Origin: Cephalotus follicularis
Lineage: Eukaryota; Streptophyta; Magnoliopsida; Oxalidales; Cephalotaceae
Reading direction: 5' to 3'
NCBI GenBank assembly: GCA_001972305.1
Contig: BDDD01000911.1
Span: 529,454 to 593,453, forward strand
Length of the DNA: 64,000 bases
Of the stretch, positions 34,657-46,640 are shown in pieces (positions within the stretch are counted from its first letter, which is position 1; the number at the start of each line of letters is the position of its first letter). The notes under the pieces were generated by a model, which saw only the letters and a list, made by a program, of their open reading frames with translations, ran no database searches and was not told the origin of the DNA. A program made the position numbers and the translations under genes.

Positions 34657-34805
34657 CATCGACGTCTTTTTAAAAGACGTCGACGACTTTTCCCTTTTTA
34701 CACGAGGGCGTCGATGTCCTCGCCCGCATCGATGTGCATGTGCATGCAGTTACGTACGCCCCTTTGCTTCAAGGACGTCGACGTGATTCTAAAGGCGTCG
34801 ACGCG
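34657..34805. promoter_or_regulatory. CATCGACGTC/GACGTCGAC array in the gypsy-1 LTR (U3 site)
   Basis: Paired motifs at 34657/34677 and 34774/34794, each pair 20 bp apart, about 180-330 bp from the outer LTR end. This matches the U3 position of the CAGTCGACTG arrays in the other family. Confidence 0.65.
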
Positions 34806-34987
34806 TTTCTCTAAAAACAGCATCGTTTTACACTTTAAACATTCTTTTAACATTTTATTCCAAATTTCAACATTATTAGAGTTTGAAAAACATCATCAAA
34901 GCCTTGGAAATCCATTCGTTTATTAATTCCATAATAAAAATACATTACATTGTGAAATTACAACATAGGGAAATCTCGGGCGTTATA

Positions 34988-37114
34988 GTAATCGTAAATT
35001 TCAAAAAGTTATGTTTTAAGTCGTTTCCAGGTTTCTTTTTGTAGACAACATAAATGTATCATCAGGAGTTGTCTTCCGTGAATTTGGGGTCAAATTCACG
35101 TTCCGAGATCGTTTGATGAGTCAATTTATCGTTCTTATATTTCTAGTTGCGTTATTGTAAATTTTGAAATGTTATGATTTAAGTCTATTCCGAGTTTCTT
35201 TTTGCAGACAACCTAAATGCATCGTCGTAAGTTGTTCACCGTGATTTTGCAGTCAAATTAGCGTTCCGAGATCGTTTAGTGGGTCAATTTATTGTTCTTA
35301 TATTTCTAGAAGCGTAGTTATAAATTTCAAAAGTTATGTTTTATGTCGTTTCTGGGTTTCTTTTTACAAACAACATAAATGCATCTTCGAGAGTTGTCTT
35401 CCAGGAATTTGTGGTCAAATTCACGTTCTGAGATAGTTTAGTGGGTCAATTTATCGTTATTATATTTCTTTGGGCGTTATGGTAAATTTTAAAAAGTTTT
35501 GATTTAAGTCGTTTTCAGGTTTCTTTTTGGAGACAACATAAGGGCATTATCGTAAGTTGTTCACCGTGATTTTGGGGTCAAATTCGTATTTCGAGATCGT
35601 TCGGTGGGTCAATTTATCATTCTTATATTTTTAGGGGCGTAATCGTAAATTTTGAAAAGTTATGCTTTAAGTCGTTTCCAAGTTTCTTTTTGCAGACAAC
35701 ATAAATGCATCGTCGGGAGTTGTCTTTCGTGAATTTGGGGTCAAATTCGCATTCCGAGATCGTTTGATGGGTCAATTTATTGTTCTTATATTTCTAGTTG
35801 CGTTATTATAAATTTTGAAAAGTTATGATTTTAGTCGTTTCCGGGTTTCTTTTTGCAGAAAATGGAAATGCATCGTCGTAAGTTTTTTGCCTTGATTTTG
35901 GGGTCAAATTCAAGTTTTGAGATCGTTTAGTGTGTCAATTTATCGTTCTTACATTTCTAGCAGCGTAACTGTAAATTTGAAAAGTTATGTTTTAAGTCGT
36001 TTCTGGGTTTCTTTTTGCAGACAACATAAATACACCGTCGGGAAATGTTTGCCTTGAATTTGGGGTCAAATTCGCTTTCCAAGATTGTTTAGTAGGTCAA
36101 GTTATCGTTCGTATATTTCTAGGGGCGTAATCTAAAATTTTTAAAAGTTATGTTTTAAGTCATTTCCGAGTTTCTTTTTGTAGACAACATAATTGCATCA
36201 TCGTAAGGTTTTTTCCTTGATTTTGGAGTCAAATTCGCGTTCCGATATCGTTTGATGGGTCAATTTATCTTTCTTATATTTATAGGGGTGTTATTGTAAA
36301 TTTTAAAAAGTTATGATTTAAGTCTATTCCGGGTTTATTTTTGCAGACAACCTAAATGCATAGTCGTAAGTTGTTCACCGTGATTTTGGGGTTAAATTCG
36401 CGTTCCCAGATCGTTTAGGTTGTTAATTTATTCTTCTTATTTTTCTAGGGGTGTGATTGTAAATTTTGAAAATTTTAAGTCGTTTCAGGGTTTCTTTTTT
36501 CAGACAACATAAATGAATCATCATTAGTGTTTCACCGTGATTTTGGGGTCAAATTCCCGTTTCGAGATCGTTTAGTTGGTCAATTTATTTTTCTTATTTT
36601 TCTAGGGACGTAATCACAAATTTTGAAAATTTATGTTTTAAGACGTTTTAGGGTTTCTTTTTTCAGACAGCGTAAATGGATCATCATATGTTTTCTCTAT
36701 GATTTTGGGGTCAAATTCACGTTCTGAGATCGTTTAGTGGGTCAATTTATCTTTCTTATATTTCTAGGGGCATAATCATAAATTTTGAAAAGTTATGTTT
36801 TAAGTTGTTTCCAGGTTTCATTTTGCAGACAACATAAATGCATCGTCAAAAGTTTTTTGCGTTGATTTTGGGGTCAAACGCGTGTTCTGAGATCTTTTAG
36901 TCGGTCAATTTATCGTTCTCACTTTTCTAGGGGCGTAATTGTAAATTTTGAAAAGTTATGTTTTAAGTCGTTTCAGGGTTTCTTGTTCCATACTGCATAA
37001 ATACATTGTCGTAAGTTGTTCGTCGTGATTTTGGGGTCAAAGTCACATTCCGATATCGTTTAGTCGGTCAATTTATCGTTCTTATATTTTTAGGGACATA
37101 ATCGTAAATTTCAA
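34988..37114. repeat. Tandem satellite block 4 (about 13 monomers)
   Basis: Same monomer. It contains the distinctive neighbours with GACAACCTAAATGCAT (about 35207 and 36349) and TTTCAGACAGC types, so it is related to the higher-order repeat of blocks 5 and 6. It ends in mid-monomer at the LTR starting at 37115. Confidence 0.95.
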
Positions 37115-39079
37115 TGTAGGAGCCTTAAATATTATTAAGAATTATTATTGGGCTTTGTAATAATTTTCCCATCTTTTAGGCTAGGCCCGAATTTGATGAT
37201 GTATTTATTTGGGCCTTAATGGAGCATATTTTGTGAACTTGGGCTAAAGGAATTATGTTATTTTTCTTGGGCCGGATATAATGGTATAAGTGGAAATTTG
37301 GGATTTTATGTTGAAAGCTTAATTTGACCTAAGTGGAGGAGGCTGGCCCAAGCCCAGCAATGGCCTTTCACCCGTTGGTTTGGTCTAGGAAGTTCCAGAC
37401 TCTTCAAATGGCCATTATAAAAGGAAAGTGGGACCTGTGAGACACACTTTTCAGCCATTTTCTTCATAATTCATTCCAGAGAATTCGGGAGAGAAAGAGA
37501 GAATGGGAGTGTGGACAAGTGGGGCACTGTCCGCGGAGCCCCTATGTCCTCCACACCCCATTTGTATAAATTCCCCTTTCCTGGGAGTAAGGCGGTGTGT
37601 AAGGAGGAAGAACATGGCAGGATAGAAGTGTAGCAGTCCCCAAATTTAAGGAAAGCCATGATTTACAAGGAGAGGAGGAAGAATCTCCGTTTTCAACCAT
37701 TACCCAAGTAGGTTGTTTCATGTCCGAGCGCCTACCAGCTAGTGTATGTGTATGCTTGTGTGTCTGCTATGCATGTTTTATTCTTGTTTGTTCCTTGGTT
37801 GGTTGTGTTTTATTGTCTGGGTAGATGTGTTATCATTATTGATGTTTGTGGTAGAGTAAAAAGGCTAGAATGAATGTGTACTCGTCGCTGGCATTGCAAC
37901 CGTGCACAAAAAGTATGCCACATACATTGGCGCCATTAGCTGTGATGGAACCTGGGCTCTCCTGACAATGCGTCTGAGCATGGAGACGCGCTGAGCTCCT
38001 TGTCAGCGCATGCCTGAGTTCCTTCATTTACAGCATGCGCCAAGTATGCGTTCAAATTGTGCTATTTACGATCCCTGTATAGCATGCCAGACCTGTGTTG
38101 AGCTCCACTGCCAACGCCAGGGGTACGGGGAACCAGGTATGCGCCTGGACAGTGCCAGAGGAGAAGGGGCACCGAGGAAATTGATGCCTGAGGTAACATG
38201 CTTGAGGAGACGATGCCCAGGGTGACGTGCCTGAGGAGACGATGCCTGGGGTGACATGTGCCCAAGGAGATGTGATGGCAGGGCAGACATGCCCGAGCTC
38301 CTCTGTCAATGCCTAGGGATCCATGTGCCCGAGGTGGTGACGCCAGAGGAGTCTTGCTAGGATGACATGCCAGGAATGTCACGAGCCCGAGGTGACAACG
38401 CCTGGGATGGCAGGTGCCGAGGTGACGACGCCAAGGGTAACATATGCTATGTGCCAACGCCAGAGGAGCTGTCCATGGATCTTCCCTGCCATGCTCGCGT
38501 TATGATCTTCCTCTTCCTTCGTCAAGCATGAGACGACACTAAGTTCTCCCCTGCCATGAGCCAAGTATACATACTACGCATACATTATCCCCTGGAGTTG
38601 TCCCCTATATGCTCCTACGTGGAAAGGGAATGGAATATGAGTATGTATATGTCCCCTGGCATGACCTCCCTGCATGCGTCACGAAGAAGGAAGTTGGATA
38701 AGTATAGGCATGCATCCCTGAGCAGGTACCGACGTGATGAATATATCCTTACATGCACTCTTTTATACCCAGGACATATTAAAGGAAAGAAATAGAATTA
38801 GAAAATGGAATGAAAAAGGAAAAGACTTAGATAGATGGTCCCAGGCTGGTGAGCCCAATAGAGGAGAATTCCACCGAGCAGGTGAGCCCAATGGGTGAAC
38901 TCAGGGAGGCTGGTGATCTTGGGCGAATCCGCCAATGGTGAACCTAAGGGTGAATTCCGCTAGAGCTGGTGATCCAAAGGGTGAACCGCAGAGCAGGTGA
39001 GCAAAGGGTGAATTTCGCTCAGCAGGTGAACCTGAAGGAGAATATCGCGGGCTGGTGAGCCTAAAGATGAACCATGTAC
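37115..39079 (+). mobile_element. LTR fragment, same broad family as 1-1474, 3' end lost
   Basis: Starts TGTAGGAGCC after satellite TTCAA. A TATA box at 37416-37422 (TATAAAA) and a donor-like AAGTAGGTT near 37706 match the order in 1-1474 read on the minus strand. 38160-38460 is a degenerate GC-rich repeat of GATGCC.GAGGTGAC words, and 38847-39072 a minisatellite. The gypsy-2 LTR follows at 39080. The remainder is not found on the far side of gypsy-2, so this junction has lost sequence. ORFs across the repeats look accidental. Confidence 0.65.
38847..39072. repeat. Minisatellite, about 8 units of 24-34 bp
   Basis: Units begin CTGGTGAGCC or AGGTGAACC and continue A..GGGTGAATTCCGC; boundaries fall every 24-34 bp up to the LTR edge at 39080. 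Coding potential is doubtful. Confidence 0.75.
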
Positions 39080-41819
39080 TGTCACACCCCGTTGTTTCCA
39101 TTCACGTATAATGGACAAGCATATGTGGTGACATCAGGATTAACATAATATTCCAGCATCTCATTCAATAATTCATAAACAATTTGCGGAAGCAGTTAAT
39201 AAGCAGGAATATAAAATATAAGTCGTCCGCACGCATCCCATACTACGTGCGGTTACAAGTCAAAAGAATTATCCGTACACAAGAAATTACAACAGTAACA
39301 CGGGGTATGAACCGTTCATTTCAACACAATAACATCATCAATATTAAAATAACAACCTTAAAACGAAAATGGAAGCTCCCAGGCTTCAGCAGTAATCACC
39401 GAGTCTTTGCTTAATCTGAAATTGTAGGGGTTAGCCGTTGTCCTCACTTGGCTAAGTAGGAAGATAATGCATGATAAGGAATATATGAATGCAACATGTA
39501 TGACAGTTTATATCAAAATAACATTTCAATGAGCCAATATATAAGCAATCATGCCAAGTGGCCATAAACAGTACATATGCAATGATACCGCACAAGGGTA
39601 CAATCAATTCATCCATCAATTTGGGTGTCACATGTCGCTAACTCCTAGCACCAACTGTCCACCACCTATCTATCACCCTACGCTCCGAAGATGATAAATT
39701 AGGTAACATTTACTACCGGCATTAGCGGGCAGCTTAACAATCAAGCTCTGCATTGCAGGCAGTTTTTTTTTTGGTGTGTACTCTAGCCAACTCCTGGCAC
39801 ATAGGACCACCTTCGTTAGCCAGTGACATCTACCATCACTCGACTAATCGGCAATAACATAGACAATCAATTCAATCAATTCATTCAATAATAATATCAC
39901 ATATATGTATAATATGCAATATAAAAGTTGTTTGCTTTAGAAACATATAACAAGTCATTATCGTACATCTCTTCGGAGGAAAACGATCTCATTTCAATAG
40001 TGGTTTCCAGTTTGGAAAACAAAACAGTAGGTACCTCTCATATACGAGGGAAATCAGTAGTTCATTTGGCAATAATCATTCATTTGAAAATTGATAGTTA
40101 ATATCATAAATTGGGTACATAGCCCATAGTTGGTTTCAATCATTGAAATACAAGTGGTAGTGGTGTTAGAAGACACCAAAATAGTTTATACTAATACGAC
40201 AGTAGCATATTCAGTAACGATATCACCAATCAGTAGTTCTTGCAATAATAGTTTTCATTTGAAAATGGTGTTTAAAACCATGAATTGTGCATATGGCACA
40301 TGGTTCGTTTGATCGTTGCAATATAAGTAGTAGCGATGTTAAATAACATCAAACAGTATATACTATATGGTGGTAGCATATACAATTCAATAACAATATC
40401 AAACAGTTGCAATTCAATAAATATTATGAAATTTCTACCCAGAACAGTCGGCTGCCATCATGATTAGCCGACTGCCTTGGTTGTGCAGTCGACTGCTTGG
40501 GCTTGGCAGTCGACTGAAAGGGTTGAGTAGTCGATTGTAAGTGTTGACAGTCGACTGCCTCTGCCCAGAAAATGCAGGCAGTGGCATGTCATGCAATGCA
40601 ATTTCGATTTTTCAATCAATTTCAATACATGTAGCATGTAGAAAATAGACATACACAATATGCATACTATATCTTCCATAACATATCATTACCCCTACCT
40701 CAAATCGCTATCCCAAAATCAATTGAGTTTGATCATTCTCTTTGAGTTCCAAGTCACTTCCACCAACAAATCTTTCAATTTCCAGCAAGTTCAATCTATG
40801 CATGTTTGTTTATGAACATATGCATCAATACCAGAAGGTTTCAATAACTCTAACAGTGGTTTAATCATTAATCCATTAAGTCTTAACTTCCCTTTTTCCA
40901 ATTTCCCTTTGAATTCTATGTCAAGTATCATTCAATCTCGGATTCATTGATCTTAAGTGTGTTGACAGAAGGTATATAAATACTTAAGAAACCAGTAAGC
41001 ATATATCCTAACATTAACAACAATTGAAATCCATTCTAGAGGTTATAGTCACCAATTCCACTTGATCCAATCACTACTTCCATTTCAATTCTAAGAATTG
41101 TTGATTCTAATCCATTAACAGAAGATATTCTACATTCTCCTAGCTATTTTATCATCATAACCACAGAGAATTCGGATTGAGAACTTACCAAGAGATCAAA
41201 GCTTCAAGGTTCCTTCTTGGAGCTTTCTCTCTAATTCCTCCAATGCAAGCTCCAATTATCCTCTCTTCACTCAGTGTTTTCTAACACTCATATCACAAAT
41301 CAACAGCTGATATAATGTCAAAATCCTTTTGAATTCGTAAGATTCCTTCTCCAAGTCACATGCACTCACTTTCTCCCTTTTCTTTCCATCACATGCATCC
41401 CTCTCTTCACCTTTCTCATTAATTATCAATTTGCAGGTTGTAGGTCTGCAGAGAACATGCAAGCATTCACTTTTGCATGTTCTGGCAGATGGTGAAACGC
41501 ATGTGCCTCTTACCCACCTGTCATTCTTGTCTCTGCACATGCTAGGAATCTTTCCTGGGCAATTCCAGTCGACTGGTTATAGTGGGCAGTAGACTGCCTT
41601 CATCACGTAGCAAACAGTCGACTGTTGCCCTGTGACAGTCGGCTGTTTGTGCTGGTTTAGGGTTTCCTAATCTTTGATACTTCTCCAATTGTACACCCAT
41701 TCATCCCAAGCATTTACCAATCATAGATATTAATATAATTGGACAAATAACTCAATTAAAATGTGTATTTTATTTCAAAATTGGATCAATATACATTAAT
41801 TGAAGTCGTGGTTATTACA
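39080..41819 (-). repeat. Gypsy-2 3' LTR, 2740 bp
   Basis: Edges TGTCACACCCCG (39080) and GGTTATTACA (41819); read on the minus strand TGTAATAACC...GGGGTGTGACA. It contains CAGTCGACTG arrays at about 41565-41650 and 40446-40560, the TTATATCAGC box at 41305-41314, a GGTAAGTTC donor-like site at 41181-41189, an acceptor-like CCCCTACAATTTCAG ending near 39416, and the hairpin 39431-39455. No gene is seen inside. Confidence 0.93.
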
Positions 41820-41832
41820 TTCCCCCTTCCTT
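41820..41832 (-). other. Gypsy-2 polypurine tract
   Basis: Minus-strand GGAAGGGGGA lies directly against the 3' LTR start, the expected plus-strand primer site. Confidence 0.85.
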
Positions 41833-41864
41833 AAAAAAAATTCGTCCTCGAATTTAGCCCTTCA

Positions 41865-44800
41865 TTACATTCTGAATAAGTGGGGAAATGTTTCCCTCAT
41901 TTCGTCCTCACGCTCCCACGTAGCTTCCTCAGCTCCGTGAAAATGCCACAGCACTTTGACCATAGGGATGGTCTTGTTCCTTAGAACCTTTTCCATTCTA
42001 TCCACAATCCTTGTCGGTCTTTCTTCATATGTCAATCTCGGGCTAATGAATCCAGGGTCGTAGCTCAATATGTGAGATGGGTTGGGTACGTATTTCCGTA
42101 ACATGGAGACATGAAATACGTTATGCACATCCGACAAGCTAGGCGGTAGTGCAATCTGGTATGCTACCTCCCCCACTCTCTCCAGTATCTCGTAAGGTCC
42201 AATGTACCTTGAAGCCAACTTCCCTTTAAGGCCAAAACGGTGTATCCCTTTCGAAGGCGAGATCTTCAGGAAAACATGATCTCCCCTTTCAAATTCTAGC
42301 TTCCTTCTTTTGCTATCGGCATAACTCTTTTGCCGACTTTGTGCAGCTAGTAATCTTTTCTTGATCATCTCCACTTTATCAGTGGTCTCTTGTACCAAGT
42401 CTGGTCCCATTACTTGTCTCTCACCTACTTCGTCCCAGCAAATAGGTGATTTGTACTTTCTTCCGTACAAAGCTTCATACGGAGCCATTCCAATGCTGGT
42501 GTGGAAACTGTTATTGTAAGAGAACTCAATCAATGCTAGATGATCCTCCCAACTCCCAGCAAAATCGATCATGCAAGCCCGTAACATATCCTCCAGAGTC
42601 TGGATCGTACGCTCGGACTGTCCGTCAGTCTGTGGATGAAATGCAGTGCTAAAGTTCAAGGTTGTTCCCATGACTGCTTGGAACTTCTTCCAGAACCTTG
42701 AAGTAAATCTAGCATCACGGTCGCAGACAATACTGACCGGTACCCCATGCAATCTCACTATCTCCCGGATATACAATCGAGCAAGCTTATCGATAGAATA
42801 CGTCATGTTCATCAGAAGAAAGTGTGCTGACTTAGTAAGTCTGTCCACAACAACCCACACTGCCTCATGTTTGTTTCATGACTTCAGCAATCCTGACACA
42901 AAGTCCAAGGTCACGTGCTCCCATTTCCATTCCACCCCTGGTAGTGATTGTAGCAGTCCCGCAGGTTTCTGATGTTCAGCCTCCACTCGCTGACAGGTCA
43001 AACATCTTGCTACATATTCAGCAATTTCCCGTTTCATACCGCTCCACCAGTAATTCTTCTTCAGGTCGTGCCACATCTTGGAACTCCCTGGATGAACACT
43101 GTATCTCGATTTATGATCTTGTTGCAATAGCTCATTCTTGATGTTCTCATCATCCGGAACACATATCCTCCCCCAGAATCTCAATATGCCATCAATATGT
43201 ATGGAGAACTCAGAATCAGTGTCTAGGTTCTCGCGAATACTCCACAGATCAGTATCACTATACTGAGCAGTCGAAATACGCTCGAGAAGTTCCGGTTGTG
43301 CTCTCATACTTGCTACAATAACTCCTCGGGAAACCATGAACGGATTCCATCTCTGAAATTCCTCCAATAGATTCCACTGTGACACCATAGCTCCAGCAAT
43401 CATCGTCTTGTGATTCAGCGCATCAGCCACTACATTTGCCTTTCCCGAGTGGTATTGGATATTGCAGTTGTAGTCAATGAAGAATTCCACCCGTCGCCGT
43501 TGTCTCATGTTGAGCTCCTTCTGGGAAAACAAATACTTTAAAGTCTTGTGGTCAGTAAAGATCTCAAACTGAGCACCATAGAGATAGTGCCTCCATTTCT
43601 GCAAAGCAAACACTATGGCTGCCAACTCAAGATCGTGTACGAGATAATTTTCCTCGTATGACTTTAACTTCCTTGATGCGTATGCAATCACCCTGCCATG
43701 CTGCATAAGTACGCATCCCAATCCTTTCCCAGAGGCATCTGTGTAGACTGTAAAGCCCTCATTACCCTCCGGTAATGCCAACACTGGAGCCGAAATCAAC
43801 CGACTCTTTAACTCTTGGAAACTCGCTTCACAGGAATCATCCCACACAAAGCTAGACTTCTTCTGAGTCAACTGTGTCAGTGGTGTAGCAAGTTTCGAAA
43901 ATCCCTTAATGAATCTGCGGTAGTAGCCAGCCAATCCCAAGAAACTACGAACCTCCGTCATGTTCTTCGGTTGGGGCCAATCAACAATGCTTTCAATCTT
44001 CGAAGGATCCACTGACAATCCTTCATTCGACACTATGTGACCTAAGAAAGTCACATGATCCAGCCAAAATTCACACTTGCTGAATTTGGCGTACAGTTGT
44101 TCCTTCCGTAGTGTCTGCAATACAATTCTCAAGTGCTGCATGTGTTCCTCTATGCTCTTTGAGTAGATCAGGATGTCATCTAAGAATATAACGACAAACT
44201 CGTCCAGATAAGGTTGGAACACCCTGTTCATCAGACACATAAAGGCTGCAGGAGCATTAGTTAAACCAAATGGCAGTATCAGAAATTCGTAATGCCCATA
44301 TCTGGTTCGAAATGCGGTTTTCTCCACATCACCTTCTCTAATCCTCAACTGTTGGTAACCTGTTCTCAGGTCAAGATTGGAGTATACAGTTGAGCCTTGC
44401 AATTGGTCGAACAACTCCTCAATATGTGGTAGAGGATACTTGTTCTTTACCGTCACTTGATTCAGCAGCCTGTAGTCAATACAAAGCCGCATCGATCCAT
44501 CCTTATTCTTCACAAAGAGAACCGGTGCGCCCCATGGTGATACACTCATTCTGATAAATCCTTTGTCAAGATAATCTTGCAGTTGAACTTTCAACTCCTT
44601 CAGTTCAGCAGGAGCCATTCTGTATGGTGCTCTGGATATAGGAGCAGTTCCAGGCAATAACTCAATGCTGAACTCGATATCTCTCTCCGGTGGTAATGAA
44701 GTGAGTTCATCTGGAAATACATCAGAAAATTCACATACAATAGGCACTTGTTCAATATTAGGCATACCTTTCGTATGATCGATCACATACGCTAAATATC

Positions 44801-44930
44801 CCTCACATCCTTGCTTGAGATATTTCTGTGCTCGTGTATATGAAACGATCGGAGTAGTAACATTCTTCTCTCCGATAAACTTGCACTCCGTCCATCTTGT
44901 AGATAAAAGGTTATCATCTTTTTGTAGCAA
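41865..44930 (-). pseudogene. pol: Gypsy-2 pol: RT, RNase H, integrase, chromodomain-like end
   Basis: The 684-codon part (44930-42876) holds RT with [10 protein letters not shown] (D187) and an intact FLDD (249-252), RNase H ([16 protein letters not shown] near 395-410) and the integrase zinc region (HPGSSKM...CLTCQ). One TGA at 42876-42878 (a CGA-type codon) interrupts between the first integrase Asp (LDFVSG) and [12 protein letters not shown]. The same frame then runs 42860-41865 through VCDRDARF and DGQSERTIQ to a chromodomain-like end (MVKVLW...EEATWEREDEM) and a natural stop. Only one codon breaks this polyprotein 3' of the protease frameshift. Confidence 0.92.
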
Positions 44931-45439
44931 TCAACACAAGCATGATGAGCATACAGCCAATCCATCCCAAAGATTACATCAAAATCTCGGATCGATAACA
45001 CTATCAAGTCAGCGGATAGTTTAATCCCAGCTATCACGATTTCACAGTCTTTCATAACAGCATCAGATAAAAGACAAGTACCCGCAGGAGTACTCACTTC
45101 CAAAACATATGATAGTCTAGAAGCAATGCCATGCAATTTGTGAGCAATTTCAGATGAAATGAATGAATGCGTCGCACCAGGGTCAATCAATACATGAGCT
45201 AATATGTCAGATATATAGATAGTACCTCCCACAACTGTAGTAGATTCTGGCACATCATCTTTAGATAAGGTATAGACCCTACCTTTCATAATCCCCTTTC
45301 CGGTGTCTCTTCGCGGTTGAGCCGAGGCAATACTACCACTAGCACCAGCACTTCCTTGTTGGCCGCGTGCTTGATCTCTCATCATTAGGCAACCACCCAT
45401 CACATGTTCTTGCGAACCGCGTCTCAGACATTTTCCCAT
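44792..45439 (-). pseudogene. pol: Gypsy-2 protease, active site DPG
   Basis: Retropepsin-like segment with VLIDPGATHSFIS in place of the usual D-S/T-G, and [14 protein letters not shown] downstream. The frame shifts within 44890-44905, after which the RT frame continues. Upstream the zinc knuckle is degenerate (CTFCGPQNH..., CLRRGSQEHVMGGC). The enzyme should be inactive on both counts. Confidence 0.85.
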
Positions 45440-46438
45440 CTTCTTCCATCATTCACTCTCATTGTGGTTCTGAGGTCCACAGAAAGTACATCCTTAAGAG
45501 TTTTGTTGGCCACTTCGGTTAGGAGTTCTTGATAGGAAATTGTTGCGTCGAAAACCTCGTTGATTCTTATTTCCAGACTTTGCAGAACCAGCAGGATTAT
45601 TGTTACCCTGCCTTTGTGACTGTGCTGGTCTCGATTGAGTACGAGACCGCTCTATCCTTCTGTCATTTGCATCGGACTCCAGAATCCTAGCTCTCTCAGA
45701 AATATCTACAAAAGATGTTAGCTGCAACAGTAACAAATTAGATCGGATATCCGGACGAAGGCCTTTCAGGAACCTTCGGATCTTTCTGGATTCACCCTCT
45801 ACAAGATAGGGCGTGTGTCGAGCTAACTCCACAAAACGGGTCTGGTACTGAGCTACCGTCATATCTCCTTGACGTAACTCCATTAATTCTGTCTCTCTCC
45901 TATCTCGCTCCATCTGCGGAACATAAGCTGCAGAGAACTCTGATTGAAATCAGTCCCAAGTTCTGTCCAGATTTTGAGATTCCTACTTTGCTTCAACCAT
46001 TTCCCACCAATGAGTAGCTTCACCCCATAGGCGGTACACAACAAAGGTAATCTTTTGTTCATCGGTACATCTCAAGGCGTCAAATATCCTCTCCATGTCT
46101 TTCATCCATCGCTCAGCTACATTGGCATCCAACTCTCCCAGGAATGTAGGAGGATTCTGCCTCATGAACCGCTCCAGGTCTCTGCCAAAGTCACCAACGT
46201 GATTGACTTCTGGAACACACTGTCGAGCTTGAGTAGCCTCATACATCTGTCTCATCTGTTCCATGTGTGCAGCATTGGCTTGGATCTGCTGTTCGAAAAG
46301 ATCAGCCATGTGCTCAAAGTTACTCCTCTCATCGTGTACTGGAGGGACATTCACTTTCGGGGCATTTTCGTGAACAGGCGGGGCATTGATCTCCTCGTCA
46401 GCTCTACGCCTTCCATGTCTACCTCTCATTCGATCCAT
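45440..46438 (-). pseudogene. gag: Gypsy-2 gag with in-frame stops
   Basis: I chose ATG 46438 (MDRMRGRHGRRR), matching the gypsy-1 gag start; the frame is open further upstream but that part is leader. Residues 1-150 contain a coiled-coil-like stretch (FEHMADLFEQQIQANAAHMEQMRQM) and YRLWGEATHWWEMVEAK. Stops occur at about 45983 and 45950. The next segment, 45913-45494, has the gag core C-terminal half (YQTRFVELARHTPYL) and a basic Arg/Gln/Asn-rich tail, then TAA before the zinc knuckle. Confidence 0.87.
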
Positions 46439-46528
46439 TCTGTTTCCTATATTGAATGACAAAATCATTAGGAAACAATTCACTGAAATTTTTGAGAAAC
46501 TTATCCCAGCTTAGCATATATGGAATAT

Positions 46529-46540
46529 GCTCTGATACCA
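46529..46540 (-). other. Gypsy-2 primer binding site
   Basis: Minus TGGTATCAGAGC, identical to the gypsy-1 site, 4 nt inside the LTR edge at 46545. Confidence 0.88.
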
Positions 46541-46544
46541 TGCT

Positions 46545-46640
46545 TGTCACACCCCGTTGTTTCCATTCACGTATAATGGGCAAGCATATGTGGTGACATC
46601 AGGATTAACATAATATTCCAGCATCTCATTCAATAATTTA
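46545..46640 (-). repeat. Gypsy-2 5' LTR remnant (about 96 of 2740 bp)
   Basis: Matches 39080-39175 almost base for base, then switches to satellite near 46640 (...AATTTATACAC|TGTCGTTTC). The other 2.6 kb, including the promoter, are deleted, so the element could not start its own transcript. Confidence 0.9.

Larger units (their letters stand above)
29428..34987 (-). mobile_element. Gypsy-1 5' LTR, about 2859 bp, split by a nested LTR
   Basis: The inner edge TGTCACACCCCG (29428) reads GGGGTGTGACA on the minus strand. The outer edge at 34987 reads minus TATAACGCCCGAG, one base off the TGTAACGCCC start of its relatives. A same-family solo LTR (31318-34013) sits inside with TSD GTTAC. The 3' LTR of this element is absent. 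Landmarks: the hairpin 29830-29854 and GACGTCGATG-type arrays at 30767-31095 and 34657-34805. Confidence 0.88.
39080..46640 (-). mobile_element. Gypsy-2 chromovirus, 5' LTR mostly deleted
   Basis: From right to left: a 96-bp remnant of the 5' LTR, primer site, gag, protease, RT, RNase H, integrase with C-terminal chromodomain-like motif, polypurine tract and complete 3' LTR. The long LTR (2740 bp), single-pol order and VLW...EEATWEREDEM motif indicate the Tekay/Del group. It is the coding relative of the solo LTRs at 7181, 51548, 59260 and 60463. All three genes are damaged. Confidence 0.9.

Noticed and set aside
11694..34987. Reading the whole minus-strand block as one giant element
   Set aside because: It mixes copia (integrase before RT) and gypsy (integrase after RNase H) gene orders and has three internal breakpoints.
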